Assembly: GCA_014529385.2 (NCBI GenBank)
Contig: CM043970.1
Coordinates: forward strand, 48,365,279-48,429,278
Direction: 5' to 3'
DNA: 64,000 nucleotides
Source of the DNA: Adiantum capillus-veneris
Taxonomy: Eukaryota; Streptophyta; Polypodiopsida; Polypodiales; Pteridaceae
The translations under genes and the position numbers were made by a program. Below the pieces are notes generated by a model. The model saw only the letters and a list, made by a program, of their open reading frames with translations. It did no database searches and was not told the DNA's origin. Positions 32,368 to 43,200 of this stretch are shown here, in pieces (the first letter of the stretch is position 1; every line of letters starts with the position of its first letter).

Positions 32368-33110
32368 CTACCTATCCCAACCCCAAACCCCTCGTCCCTA
32401 ACCTCTCCGCAAACACACTCATCCCTACTCTATACCAACCCCTCGCCCCTACCCTCCCTTACTTCCCTCGCCCTTACCTGCCCTCAACCCCCTAGCCCCT
32501 ACCCACTATCTCCCCCCTCGCCCCTATCCACTTATTCCCCCTCGCCCCTATCCTCTATTTTCCCCCTCGCCCCTACCCACCCTCAACCCCCTCGCCCATA
32601 CCCACTCTCTCCCCCCTCACCCCTATCCACTATTTTCCCCCTCGCCCTTACCTACCCTCAACCCCCTCGCCCCTATCCACTATTTTCCCCCTCGCCCATA
32701 CCCACTCTCTCCCCCCTCGCCCCTATCCACTATTTTCCCCCTCGCCCCTACCCACCCTCAACCCCCTCGCCCATACCCACTCTCTCTCCCCCTCGCCCCT
32801 ATCCACTTATTTCCCTCACCCTCGCCCATACCCACTCTCTCCCCCCCTCGCCCCTATCCACTATCTCCCCCTCGCCCCTATCCACTTATTCCCCCTCGCT
32901 CTTACCTACCCTCAACCCCCTCGCCCCTATCCACTATTTTCCCCCTCGCCCCTACCCACCCTCAACCCCCTCGCCCATACCCACTCTCTCCCCCCTTGCC
33001 CTTATCCTCTAAATATCCCTCGACCCTACCTCCCTTACTCCCTCGCCCCTATCCTATACGCATCCCCTCGCCCTTAACCTACCTAAACCCCTCGCCCAAT
33101 TCCGCCTGCA
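32368..33110. repeat. C-rich minisatellite inside the Ty3 element
   Basis: Imperfect units built from CCCCCTCGCCCCTATCCAC, TATTTT, CCCTCAACC and CATACCCACTCTCT repeat for about 740 bp. The plus strand is almost free of G; the minus strand is G-rich and could fold into quadruplexes. The open frame over it (231 codons of proline/serine/leucine/tyrosine) is a by-product. The same tract sits at the same place in the truncated copy at 18.5 kb. Confidence 0.9.
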
Positions 33111-33302
33111 TCCATCGATTAGCAATCAGAACCCATCGTTTTCAATCCATCGCGTGCTTTAAAACAGCCATAGCTTTTTTAACTCCACATCCGCTGCCTC
33201 CATCGCTTTGAAAGGACAAGCTATTCGTTTCTTGTGTATTCAAGCTTTTTCAGAGTTAGCACTGCACACTGCAGATTGACACAACCAGGAATTCTCTTTA
33301 CA

Positions 33303-35438
33303 ATGGCTGGAACAAGCAAGCAAGTAAGGAAAAAAAAAGCTCTCTCTCCAGAGAGGCCAACTGAGACATCCCAAAGTTCTGCAGAGGCAGAGGATGTGGA
33401 TACATCCAGCCATGGCCTCACTGATGTGTCCTCCACTGATCACAGTGATGAAAATTACAAGGAGTCCGAATCAAGCTCTGCTTCCGACTCCGAGTCTTCG
33501 AGCAACGAGGAAGAGGAAGAGGATGATGAAGAAGAAGCTGTACAGAACCAAAAGAAGAGAAAAGCCATCATGCAGGTACTGGGTCATCCAATTCCTCGGC
33601 CTCCTTCTTCCAAGACCCAAACCAAGTTCACATTGAACTTCCATCTGCAGCAGCCTCATCCGTCGCTTCGAGAAGTCCTATCAAAAGACCATCTACACAA
33701 GCTAGGATTGTCAGCATTAGCAGACATCGATCTGCCTTTGGATATTCCCATGGATATGGTGCATGCACTCCTCAAGTTTTTTCCCCAAGTCAGGGGACAC
33801 CCACTGAGTGCTACACGAATAGGTAACGCCTTGGGGATGACAACTTTTCCTGCAGTGAAACCGGCTACGCGCACCTATTCCCAACTTTCGAAAGATGTGA
33901 CAATCGAGGCATGCAAAGAACTGCTCAGTACGAATCATGCTGGCTATGCAAGGAATAAACAGCTCTGGTCCATTTTCAAGTATTACTTTTTGGTCAGAGA
34001 TCCTAAAGTCGGCAAGGGCAAGGGCAAGGGCAAGGCCAGATGTGACGTGCCTACTATATTCTCGCACTGCGAAGGCCTATACTGCCTCATCCACACCATC
34101 CCATGTGGCTTTCATCAAATTTTATTTACCTCTTTACAGTCTCGGGCTAAAAGATTCAGAGCTCAGGTGCAATCTGTGCAATCTAGCTTTCAATGCTTTG
34201 CAGCTCCGATGTTGGCCTGGGTGATTAATATACCTGTTAGTCCTATGGATGTGGATGCGGCGATGCAGCGTAAAAGCTCTAAGAAAAAAGGGAAAGATAT
34301 TGAACAAACAAAGGATCTATCTGAAAAGCCAAAGAAAAAGAGGGCAAAGGTAGTGAAGGACACAGTAGCATCTTTAGTATCCCTGCCAGTCTCCGAAAGC
34401 CAACAACTTCGAGTGAAGCAACCAGTTCGACGTTCCTCGCATACGGTCACTACTGATTCGATGGTAAGTTCAGGTGGTCCAGATCACACTATGCATGTCA
34501 CAGCTGTGACTTCTACAGTGTGTGTTCCTCTCTGTATTGCTGCTATTTTTACACCTACCACAGTGACTAGCTCTCATGTCCCAGTGGCAATTGCTTCTTC
34601 TCCTATGCCTAGTCCTGCGGCAACCACTCCTACCATCTCTACTTCGACAGAGAGGCATGTGCCTAGTCCAGAGAGGCATGCTCCTAGTCCACCGCGAGCA
34701 GTGCCACTTGTCACACCAGTCCCACCAGCAGTCCCATCAGCTGTACCACTCTCCAGCTCTCTTCACCCTGACACTATTACAGGACCTTCTACAGGATCGG
34801 ACTCTACATCATTTTTTCGGCTATCGGAGGATATATTGGAGGAGTCTAGGCAAGCCATTGCCACCATTGAGCTGGGAGCAGAGTGTTTAGCAGCCACACA
34901 CCAGCGTCACGCAGCTACTTACGTAGCTATGGAGGGAGCTCTGAAGGTTGCTGAGAGCGCCATCGCGGATAGGGATGCCACTATTTTCACACTCCAGCAA
35001 GCCCTGAAATTAAAGTCTCAAGTGATTAGTGACCTTCAGAATCAACTCCAAGGATTTAGAGAATTGCTGTTACAGGAAAATAGGGCAACGCAGCCTACGA
35101 TGATGGGTATGGGATATGGGTGGACTGGAGCAGGTACACCAGTGCAGCATGCAGCAACGGGTCCTTCTCAACAGTTTATGGGACTTTACTCACAGACTCC
35201 AGTTCCCGTTCAGTACTACAACCAACAACAACAGTATTCTCCTCCTCAGGGGTTTCAGTCTTCACCATTGCATCAGATGCAAAATATGACTTGTTGTGAT
35301 GGAGTTGCTAGAGCACATCGGCATGGCTGTGTTACTCGACGTCCTCAGTACACTACAGGACAGGTGCTACCATCGGCTCAGCAGCAGGTGGCTAGTCATT
35401 TCTCAGGAAACACACTTACTGGAGCTCGCATACAGTAA
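33303..35438 (+). CDS. Third open frame of the Ty3 element, 711 aa, after integrase
   Basis: It is intact from ATG (33303) to TAA. The frame stays open 23 codons upstream, but the first ATG is here. Order: a basic start; a serine/acid-rich stretch with EEEEEDDEEE (about residues 25-80); a probably folded part (about 95-330) with LREVLSKDHLHKLG, MVHALLKFFPQVRGHPLS, RIGNALGM and a KGKGKGKGK run. Then basic patches (KSSKKKGK, EKPKKKRAK), a long P/S/T/V-rich stretch with ERH.PSP repeats, a coiled coil (about 545-610) and a glutamine/tyrosine-rich tail. There is no signal peptide or membrane segment, so it is unlike a classical envelope. The RGHPLS...ALG part faintly resembles the 'putative plant transposon protein' domain. 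The nuclear-localisation-like patches suggest a DNA- or capsid-associated role (inference). Confidence 0.75.
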   Translation: MAGTSKQVRKKKALSPERPTETSQSSAEAEDVDTSSHGLTDVSSTDHSDENYKESESSSASDSESSSNEEEEEDDEEEAVQNQKKRKAIMQVLGHPIPRPPSSKTQTKFTLNFHLQQPHPSLREVLSKDHLHKLGLSALADIDLPLDIPMDMVHALLKFFPQVRGHPLSATRIGNALGMTTFPAVKPATRTYSQLSKDVTIEACKELLSTNHAGYARNKQLWSIFKYYFLVRDPKVGKGKGKGKARCDVPTIFSHCEGLYCLIHTIPCGFHQILFTSLQSRAKRFRAQVQSVQSSFQCFAAPMLAWVINIPVSPMDVDAAMQRKSSKKKGKDIEQTKDLSEKPKKKRAKVVKDTVASLVSLPVSESQQLRVKQPVRRSSHTVTTDSMVSSGGPDHTMHVTAVTSTVCVPLCIAAIFTPTTVTSSHVPVAIASSPMPSPAATTPTISTSTERHVPSPERHAPSPPRAVPLVTPVPPAVPSAVPLSSSLHPDTITGPSTGSDSTSFFRLSEDILEESRQAIATIELGAECLAATHQRHAATYVAMEGALKVAESAIADRDATIFTLQQALKLKSQVISDLQNQLQGFRELLLQENRATQPTMMGMGYGWTGAGTPVQHAATGPSQQFMGLYSQTPVPVQYYNQQQQYSPPQGFQSSPLHQMQNMTCCDGVARAHRHGCVTRRPQYTTGQVLPSAQQQVASHFSGNTLTGARIQ

Positions 35439-35620
35439 GGCCCCACAATCGATTTGATGGCCCCACCTCCAGAAGCTGATCCTTCGGATGCAGCAGTAGC
35501 CACCACTCTATCTCTTGGATGACAGATCCAGGAACTCACCATTGTACATACTAGTAGTTTTCTTTTAAAGTTTCAGTCTTCCTCTCACCGAGACGGTGAG
35601 CGGTCTTGTGGCGGGCAACC

Positions 35621-36218
35621 TGTAGCAGGGCTACAGTCACTTCACAGGACAGGCAGTTGGACAGTTAGCTACAGTTGGTCTGGTTCACACTGGACGGACC
35701 CTTTGGGCTGGGAGTGACACGTGGTAGGGTACCTACGGTGGTCTAGTGGACATCGTGGCCAGATCACCACCACCACTCAGTTTGGAGATAGACTTAGCTG
35801 GCTGGACATTTATGGGCTGTTGGTGGATCTTATGGTTGTACATATGAGTAGTCGTGTTTTGGGGGCAGTTCTATCTTATCTTGCACGTAGTCGTTTAGAG
35901 GAGGTCTTACACAGAGCACTGCTTCACCATCCCTGCACATCTGAGCCTCGACACCCCATTTGTACCTGTGAGTCCTGGGCTGGAGCGGAGTGTGCTGCCA
36001 CGCCAGAGTCTGTACATGGTTCTTTGAGCTAGTCGGATCCACATGTTCTGGTCCACTATTGTGTCTCTGTTGTTATCCATTGTTTCTGTTTTGTTATCCG
36101 TTGCTTCTGTGTTTCATTCTGTTTGAGAGAGTTTTCATTTGTTTGAGTGAGATTGTCACGCTCATTGCAATGAGGGGCACCCACACTGTAGAGAGCATGA
36201 CGCATTATCCGCGCTATA
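35621..36218 (+). repeat. 3' LTR of the Ty3 element
   Basis: 598 bp, from TGTAGCAGGGCTACAG to CCGCGCTATA, where the last base pair set differs from the 5' LTR (CTACA). It is followed by GTAGT, the target duplication. The sequence just before it (GGTCTTGTGGCGGGCAACC) is a weak polypurine tract but is conserved in the truncated copy at 19.4 kb. Confidence 0.95.
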
Positions 36219-36278
36219 GTAGTGCTTTTGGTTAGCATTCCAAAACGAAACATGCTCTTCTGTCTCCCTCTTTAATGT

Positions 36279-36805
36279 ATAAAGGCTACGAATGTGAGAG
36301 AAAGAGAGACAGAATTGCGAGTTAGCTGCTCATTGTTTTGTGGGAATTTTTGTGTTGTTTTCTCTCTCGTTTCGTGCAAGAGAGTGTGACTGTTTGGAAT
36401 GAATTGTAGATGAGCTCGTTTGCCTCCTCTCTTAGCACGAGCACAACCAAAGCAGCCGGCCAGCCAAAGAGAAGGGGCGAGAGCGTACATGTCTCATGCT
36501 CTTTTTGCCCGGCAAGTGGCTGGCTGGCCGCTGTAGCCCGTGCGCCCCACCTCCCCCGGCAACGTCTCCAGCCTCCTGCCATCCAATCAAATCTCTACAG
36601 TCCTCTTCCACTCGCTGGCCGAGTTGTTGCCGGAGAGGTTGTCCTCAATATTGCCAGCCACCAAGGAAAGATTCCCCAGCATCAAATCTTGGCTGCCGAG
36701 CTGCCGTCCTGGCACGTGCTAGAGCTATCTCTGGCTGCACCACCTGGCTGTTGGCAAATATTGACAGTCGTGCAAAATGGCGATTCCTCCCAACTAGCCC
36801 TTTGA
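36279..36805 (+). CDS. Possible small gene, 131 aa, no family recognised
   Basis: An ATG at 36410 opens a 131-codon frame ending TGA at 36803. A TATAAAGG element lies at 36279, about 130 bp upstream, with a CT-rich leader between, so a promoter is conceivable. The protein starts SSFASSLSTSTTKAAG, has a CSFCPASG pair of cysteines and is alanine/leucine-rich. The reading frame is GC-rich relative to its surroundings, and overlapping frames on the other strand are also open, which lowers confidence. It sits directly downstream of the Ty3 element. Confidence 0.25.
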
Positions 36806-37619
36806 AAGTAGCAACTAATTGAGTCCTTCCTCCTCGCTACATACCCAAGAAGCGCCATTGCTGCTGTGCGCGTCTCACGAGCTTCCGGTTCTGCATCTAC
36901 CACTTCTTCCTCACCCATCGCCAACATTACCTTTTTTTTTGCCTGGATGCGTCTTCTTGATTCTCTTTGTGCTAGTGATTGTACTCACTTCAGCGGTTAT
37001 GGTCCCCTTTGCATACCGTAATCTTGTAGAAGAAGAAGAAGAACCAGAGGAAGGGAATGTGCTCCTATGCCCATTCAAATCTTGAGCTTCTGTTAACATT
37101 TCTCTTTTGTCAGTGAAACTTGACAGGTACAGCAGGCAGTAGCAGCATGTGCAAAGCACCCAGCAGGTAGCGTGAAAGGCTACAGGAGGTCTAGGGTCTA
37201 AGCACTCTGCAATCAGTGCAACACAGGTCTGCTCAGCAGTTTTGGACTGCGACCAGTCCCCCTTATTGTCTCGTCTGCAAACAGTGAGTGATCTAGCTTG
37301 GGCTACAGACCAACACACAGTCAACGCATACAGCCGCTGTACAGTTTCAGCCCGAGGGTGTGTGAACAATAGCTAGCCATCTCCAAAGGATCTCCAAAGG
37401 AGCTTGCTGCTGCCACTGCTGTTGCGAGGGGCCATGATGGTAGGAGTGGAGTGAATGAAGCACCAGAAGGAGACATTGCAATTGCGTGGGGCAGAGGCAA
37501 GTTAAGCTCGGACAAGCAGCCCGACATCCAGCAGTAACAAAAGGGTGGTGGTGCTTTTTGTCTGGTGCTAGTTGTTCTTGCCAATTTTTCCTGCCATGGA
37601 AACCATCTCCCCTGCTCCA
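36806..37619. other. No clear gene; probable LINE 5' leader
   Basis: A frame at 36819-37085 has a hydrophobic run followed by EEEEEPEEG but no ATG. From about 37.1 kb the sequence leads into the LINE ORF1 and may be its 5' untranslated region. No other signal was seen. Confidence 0.3.
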
Positions 37620-38590
37620 CCTTCATAGGACACGGAAGCCATGAATGTTTCACCTACTTGCATGTCGCGAGCAAAGGCCACCTTCATGCTCACGAACAAG
37701 CGGATGACGCAAATGGAAAGGGAAATGAAGGAATGGAAAACAGAGCTGGATGAATGGTGGAAGGAGAAGGCCAACTCCTTCAGATGGTCTTCAACGAAGG
37801 CGCACAGTGGAAGAAGGAGAAAGAGAACCTAAACGCAGAGATACAAGCACTTAAGGCGGACTCACAGACACTCAAAGAGGAAGTCTCAGCCCTCAAACGG
37901 GAGCTTGTTGACAGAGCAAGCAATGGAGTAGAGGAAGGTGAATTTCACCTCTCTGTGATAGAGGAAATCAAGGTAATCAAGGAACATGTAAGGATGATCA
38001 AAGAGGAAGAGAACCTGAATGTGGCAAAGACGTCTTCATGGGCGGATATGATAACAAAGACACAGAAGAAGGCGGACAAGAAGGCGGACGAGGTTGAAAA
38101 ATGGATAGAGGTCGCCAAGAAAGGGAAAGGTAAGAAAGCTCCTTGTACACCGACGCTTCTCAACATGACCCTCGAAGAGGAACAAAGAAGGCGGATGCGG
38201 GCTCTGCATGTGAGAGTGGCCGGGCCTCAAGGACATAAACAATGTGGAGAAAGAGGTCACAAGCCTCACATCCATGATGGGGGTGGATAAACCTTTGCAC
38301 ATTAAGGCATGGAGAGTAGGCAAGAAAAGTGATGGCCTAGGAGAGAGCTCTCATACTACGCTTCCCCTCCTTGGAAGAGAAGCAGGAATTCTTAAGGAAG
38401 AGGTTTACTCTCAAGAAGACATGTATTTTCCTCGAAGATGACCTTACTCTCTCAGAGCTCGCACATATGAGAGAGGTAATGCCAGAGATTACAACGGCAA
38501 AAGAGAAGGGAAAGATAGCCTTCTACAGAGAGATGGGTGGTGATTGTAGAGCAGCGCGTTGCATGACGGTGCGAGACCTATAGGACCACA
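37620..38590 (+). pseudogene. LINE ORF1 remnant with coiled coil
   Basis: Frames shift twice. The longest (37754-38290) is a long charged helix: WKKEKENLNAEIQALKADSQ, LKEEVSALKREL, IEEIKVIKEHVRMIKEEE. A basic stretch follows, then frames reading GVDKPLHIKAWRVGKKS and LKKTCIFLEDDLTLSELAH. This is the coiled-coil plus nucleic-acid-binding layout of LINE ORF1 proteins. The endonuclease frame begins about 20 bases after it ends. The frame changes mean it cannot make one protein. Confidence 0.55.
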
Positions 38591-39476
38591 CTGAAGATTG
38601 CTACTTGGAATTGTAATGGGTCTATGAAGTTGGACGTGGTGCATTTGAGAACAGTTTCAGAGACAGGGACATTGTATTCTTCTTAGAGACTCACCAGGCC
38701 CCTGGACAAGTGATGCCACATGTGGTGGGATATTGATGGGAGACAGCCCAAACGACAGCTACGAGATCTGAGCATGGGAGTAGAGGTTCAGGAGGAGAAG
38801 CAGTGCTATTTAGAGAGGAGCTACAACCACTAGTACATATTGTACGTAGAGATGAGCATGCTAGATACATGTGGGTGGGATTGAGATGCGACACAGGTAG
38901 ATTTCTATACATTTCCATATGTTACTTTCCTCCCAGTACGTCAGTATATGCTCTATCTAGAGGGCAGTCGCCTTTCTCTATACTAGACGATGATATATGG
39001 GAGTTTTCTAGGGATGGTGATATCATTCTCCTAGGGGACTTCAATGCCCGAACGGATAACTCTCAGACAGTCTTCTACGACACTTCAGATGAGATGCTTA
39101 GAGAGCTGGATGTGGGTGAGTTGGGGCTTGACAGATGCTCACACGACAGAGAGCAGACGGAGTATGGGAGATACCTGATGGAGATGACGACTACACATGG
39201 GTTAGCCATACTTGATGGCTTACAATGATTTCCTGGAGAAGTTGGTCTCACATGCTTTCCACACAGACATGGGGCCAATACAGTGGACTATGTTATGACA
39301 CAGCCAAGCTTTGTCCCTCACATTCAGGATTTCACAGTGGGAGCCAGGCCAGTGGGCGTAGCAGTGGATCATGCTCTCTTGACAACGTCCATTTCATTTC
39401 AGTATAGTATAGCCCAGACATCAGGAGGCAGGTCATACGCTCACTATACATTTACACCAAAGATTGATTCCATTTG
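38591..39476 (+). pseudogene. LINE endonuclease (EEP family) of a second LINE family
   Basis: It starts with a frame reading LKIATWNCNGSMKLDVVHLR, the usual start of the APE-type endonuclease. Frameshifts follow, then an open frame at 38803-39228 with RRDEHARYMWVGLRCD, ISICYFPPS, GDIILLGDFNARTD, a stop, and then ANTVDYVMTQP and the final VAVDHALL. GDFN and D-H are the catalytic motifs. The family differs from the LINEs at 10-22 kb. Sequence matching the next part of ORF2 reappears at 47.4 kb. The match ends at 39476, where a minus-strand copia fragment begins. Confidence 0.8.
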
Positions 39477-39479
39477 ATA

Positions 39480-40815
39480 TGTAACCATGGCCAACATCTG
39501 ACACATGCATGGAATACAAGGTACCATGCTTCTAACCTCTGAGTACAACAAGATTACCTTTGCGTACTATCCAAGAACCATTGCCAAATGTGGTGTTGTA
39601 GCCCAAATCATCAAGCTGACCAACAAAAATCAAGCTTTTAGTCAACTTGGGCACATGTCTGACATTACATAAAGTAAAGTGCGTGCCATTTCTTATATGC
39701 AATTTGACGTTTCGGACACCCTCAATGTCTAGTTCATAAGCATCACCAAGTCTCACTTTGCCACAAGAGTGAGAATACGTAGAGAACCACTCTCTATGTG
39801 GTGTCACATGGAAACTCGCACCAGAATCTACTATCCAATTCTGTGCATAATGCCCATTTTTTGTAACAAGAGCCTCGACAGGTAGATCTACTGTGAAGAC
39901 CAATACGTTAGAGGTAAGTGGCATAACAACCGCTGGAAGAGTCTTTACAATAGGAGCATTTGAGGACTCTAGCACATTGATCTCCTCTAACTTTGCTTTG
40001 CCCTTGTTTGAATCATCAGACTTAGAAGTTTCACTGGATTGTTTATCCTTCTTGCTTTGCTACCATTTCTTGCAATCCTTCTTCACATGCCTTTTTTTAT
40101 GGTAGTGATAGCACTTGACATTACGCATAGAACCCCGAGACTTACTGCGTGAGCCCCCACGTTCCTTGCTTTTGGCACGACTTTGAGTGCGACCCCTCTG
40201 TCTATCACTAGCAATATACGCATCACCATCCTTCTTGCCTTCAAGAGATTTCCTGCGAATCTCCTCGGTAAACAGACTCCCAAGGACGTCATTGTACACT
40301 AGACCGGTACCAGGTGCTGAGTTGCTAATCTCAATACAGAACGTATCCCAAGACGTCGAGGGTAAACTGCATAGCAAGAATATACATTTGATTTCCTCTT
40401 CTAAGACCAAACCCTGAGTGGTCAACTGAGTGAAAATGATATTGAACTCATTAATGTGAGTAGAAATAGTGCCCTCTTCCTTCATACGAAGGTTAAACAG
40501 CTTCTTCATCAAGAAAATCTTATTAGTGGCACTTTTGTTCTCATAACTGGAACACAACTTATCTCATACATCTCTAGCAGTTCTTTCTCCAACTATAGTA
40601 AAGTACACAGATTCGGCCAAATACAAACGGAGGGTAGATTTGGCCTTAGCATCAAGTTTCTCCCACTCAACATCTGTATACTTGCCCTCTGGGTGCTCCA
40701 TGATAGGATCCAGTTGGTCTTTTTGTATACAAACATCTTGAATCTGCTCTTTCTAAACATCAAAATTCGTCCAATCAAATTTCCATTTTTACCACTAGAT
40801 GACAATGCTGCAAGC
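39480..40815 (-). pseudogene. Ty1/copia gag-protease fragment, minus strand
   Basis: One minus-strand frame, broken by three stops, runs through the element. It has a gag N-terminus (KFDWTNFDV; LAESVYF), the UBN2-like gag core (KIFLMKKLFNLRMKEE, THINEFNIIFTQL, ILLCSLP-like), a basic stretch, a damaged zinc knuckle (CYHYHKKRHVKKDC; the second Cys is His and the Gly is Arg) and the protease WIVDSGASFHVTP. It then ends in the pre-integrase region (KHGTLYS). Integrase, reverse transcriptase and RNase H are absent: the fragment stops at the LINE junction near 39478. Confidence 0.88.
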
Positions 40816-41892
40816 TAAAGATAATATGACGATAGACACTGGTAATTCTGAAAAAAAAAATGGCAAAGTTTCCCCAGAAAAACTGACAGAATCTCAATTC
40901 AAAATTGTCACAAGAGATCAGTAACGCATCAAAAGTAATGCTCTCAAAACATAAGACAGGCATATCAACCACTAACTGTGCATTAAAAAAATCAAAAGCT
41001 GACCCAAGACTGCCAACACGGCGTCAAATGCACCTAGCCTCTCTATACATGTCCTATGGCGAGGCCACAAAAAAGGATACTCCAGCAACCTGTATCATCG
41101 AAAGGATCTCAACATTCGAGAATCCCCCATCTCAAGAAAACCTCACGCTATCTATCCACCCTCACAAAAGGTTATGCAGACAAGAAACTAGCCCAGTCTC
41201 AGAAAGGGCATCGAACTGAGTCTCAGAAACGGTCGGGATTACTAGAACCAAGCCAAATTGGCTCCACAAAAGGTACATATGGCAGTTTCCGCTACTCAAC
41301 GTACATCCACTGTCAACAATACTGCAAAGTGCAGTATACACGCTCAAACAGACGCCAAAAAAAATGTGCAAGCAGTAAACAAATCCCTGCGGGGAGTAAA
41401 ACCGCTCTCAAAAGAGCTCAAGCACTATCAAAAGTGCCAAAACAATGCATATCCGCATCAAATACTCCCACTGAAATGTGTGCTGATGTTAAATACTGTA
41501 ACCTATAAGAAACTTGGATGTCCTGTATATATGCAAGAACCTGTGAGGAGATGGATTCCTGAAAAACCCGAGACAATGTCGATGCCGAAAAGTGCTCCTA
41601 ATCAGCCCATAAACACTGTCTCAATAGCACATAATAGCCTTTGAACAACCTGCACCTGTGTCATGTACCTGTACCTGTATCTGTAGCAAAAGTGGAGTTG
41701 AAAAATACAACTCATGAAGCAAAGCTCGGATGAATCTTTCGACTGCACGAACAGCTTCGAGAGGGGGGTAAAACCGCAAGACACCTGCTGGAAACGCTCT
41801 CGGAACACTGAATTTTCCTATGCCGAAATTGAAAACCTGTTTGCACTTTTGAAAGTGCGTGCACGCGTGGACGCGAAGACGGCAAGCACAAA
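40816..41892 (-). other. Untranslated leader of the copia fragment
   Basis: This lies between the copia gag start and the primer-binding site. Plus-strand frames of 100-150 codons here look random. Some repeats of short motifs (CAAAAG..CTC) are seen but no gene. A nested insertion cannot be excluded because about 1 kb is long for a copia leader. Confidence 0.4.
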
Positions 41893-41910
41893 CCCTGCTC
41901 TAATACCAAT
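41893..41910 (-). promoter_or_regulatory. Copia primer-binding site (initiator Met type)
   Basis: On the minus strand this reads ATTGGTATTAGAGCAGGG, one change from the canonical TGGTATCAGAGC site of plant copia elements. It follows an LTR end (..CCTTCA) at 41911, and it orients the fragment leftward, in agreement with the gag frame. Confidence 0.85.
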
Positions 41911-41951
41911 TGAAGGTGCCACGGAAAGCGTGTGCGAGTGCAAGTGCGAGA

Positions 41952-42015
<64 letters not shown>

Positions 42016-42065
42016 GCTTTGGGTGGAGCGCACAACAACGTTATCCTATTGCAGTGAGAACCCAA

Positions 42066-42105
<40 letters not shown>

Positions 42106-42291
42106 AGATAGAGAGAGATGTAGAGAGGGAGAGATAGAGAGAAAAAGAGGGGGAGTAGAGAGAGGAAGAGAAAGAGGGAGAGTAGAGATAGAGAAAGGTA
42201 GAGAAAGAGAGATGGAGGAAAAGAGGAAGAGTAGAGTAGAGATAGAGAGAGACAGAGGGAGAGGGAGAGTAGAGAAAAAGGGAAACAAAGA

Positions 42292-42340
<49 letters not shown>

Positions 42341-42345
42341 TAAAT
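41911..42345 (-). repeat. Probable copia 5' LTR filled with GA and CA microsatellites
   Basis: The LTR should extend right from 41911. It holds a (GA)n run at 41955-42012, a (CA)n run at 42068-42100, GA-rich imperfect repeats to 42290 and another (GA)n at 42294-42337. The outer LTR end cannot be fixed because there is no partner LTR. Long arginine/glutamate or serine/leucine frames across it are artefacts. Confidence 0.55.
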
Positions 42346-43200
42346 CTCCTATTGTTCTCTCTCTACTCTATTGTCCTTGTCTTACCGCTCCCTACGTCTC
42401 TATAAAGAGAGTGTAGAGATAGATAGTTAATGATTAGAGATTCGGTTAATTTTTTCTCTACCTAAGATTAGATGCACTCCTCTAATTTATGAAAGGTTGG
42501 AATTCTTCATTGCAATAGGATAAGTGAGACTAGGATTTATTATCTCATTTGTTGGCATGCTTGTTTACTGGGTTCGAGGGACACCATCGAGAACTATGGT
42601 TTTAATAATGGAGTCGTTTTAGACTTGCCTATAACTTAACTATTATTGAGCTATTAAAAAGCTCGATAGGAGCCGGTGCCAACTTAACATTGTTAAACCC
42701 ACTTCACTACTCTTTGCAATAAACAATATTCTAAACCACGGGTGTAGTTACTTGAGTGCATTTTTTTGAAAACTAAGAGAAGTAGTAACCGAAGCTTTAA
42801 TTTCTGTCTACCTCTATCTTTTCTATACATTAGAGAGAGAGAGAGGGAGAGGAAAGAGGTAGATATAGAGAGAGATATAAAGGGATAGATGAATACATAT
42901 ATTTAGGTTTAGATATATGTATGTTTAGGAGTAGAGAGAGGATTGGATGTAAACATGTAGAGATATTCAGATTGGATATAGTGCTAGGTCATGATACTCA
43001 TCAACTTTTAATAAAGATGTCACACAAGAGACCATTTGGTGGGGAGTAGCCATCACATTCTTCTTTTGGTTAGTTTACATCCCATGGGGGCTCCCATCCA
43101 CGGTGGATGTTGCCTCTAGTGGATCCAAGTCTTAAGGAATAAGTCCAAGCATTTAAATTAATCTTATCCATAACTAGTTTTTCATGAGCATGAGTCTAGG
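42346..43200. other. AT-rich spacer, no gene
   Basis: Short GA-rich patches (42836-42860) and otherwise unremarkable AT-rich sequence. Nothing codes convincingly. Confidence 0.4.

Larger units (their letters stand above)
24976..36218 (+). mobile_element. Full-length Ty3/gypsy retrotransposon, Athila/Tat-like
   Basis: The LTRs at both ends start TGTAGC and end GCTACA (left) or GCTATA (right). The flanks show the same five bases GTAGT (24971-24975 and 36219-36223), a clean target duplication. In order it carries a primer-binding site, gag, protease, reverse transcriptase, RNase H, integrase, a C-rich minisatellite, a third open frame and the 3' LTR. There is no chromodomain. Integrase ends with the VNGSRIKCYY motif and the RT box is FMDDFS, both as in the Athila/Tat branch. 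The LTRs are nearly identical by eye, so insertion was recent. Two lesions interrupt the polyprotein: TGA at 26592 and a one-base frame displacement near 30690. Confidence 0.95.

Noticed and set aside
32317-33012. 231-codon proline/serine/tyrosine-rich frame
   Set aside because: It lies wholly on the C-rich minisatellite, has no conserved motif, and is not retained in the truncated copy.
36819-37085. 88-codon frame with a hydrophobic run and EEEEEPEEG
   Set aside because: No ATG, no support from neighbours, and it overlaps probable LINE leader sequence.
40905-41644. Plus-strand frames of 104-150 codons opposite the copia leader
   Set aside because: Lysine/serine/threonine-rich random-looking sequence with no ordered motif; the copia fragment explains the region on the other strand.
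41714-42343. Long plus-strand frame rich in RERERE with matching serine/leucine frames on the other strand
   Set aside because: It is a translation of GA and CA microsatellites; no sequence outside the repeats looks like protein.
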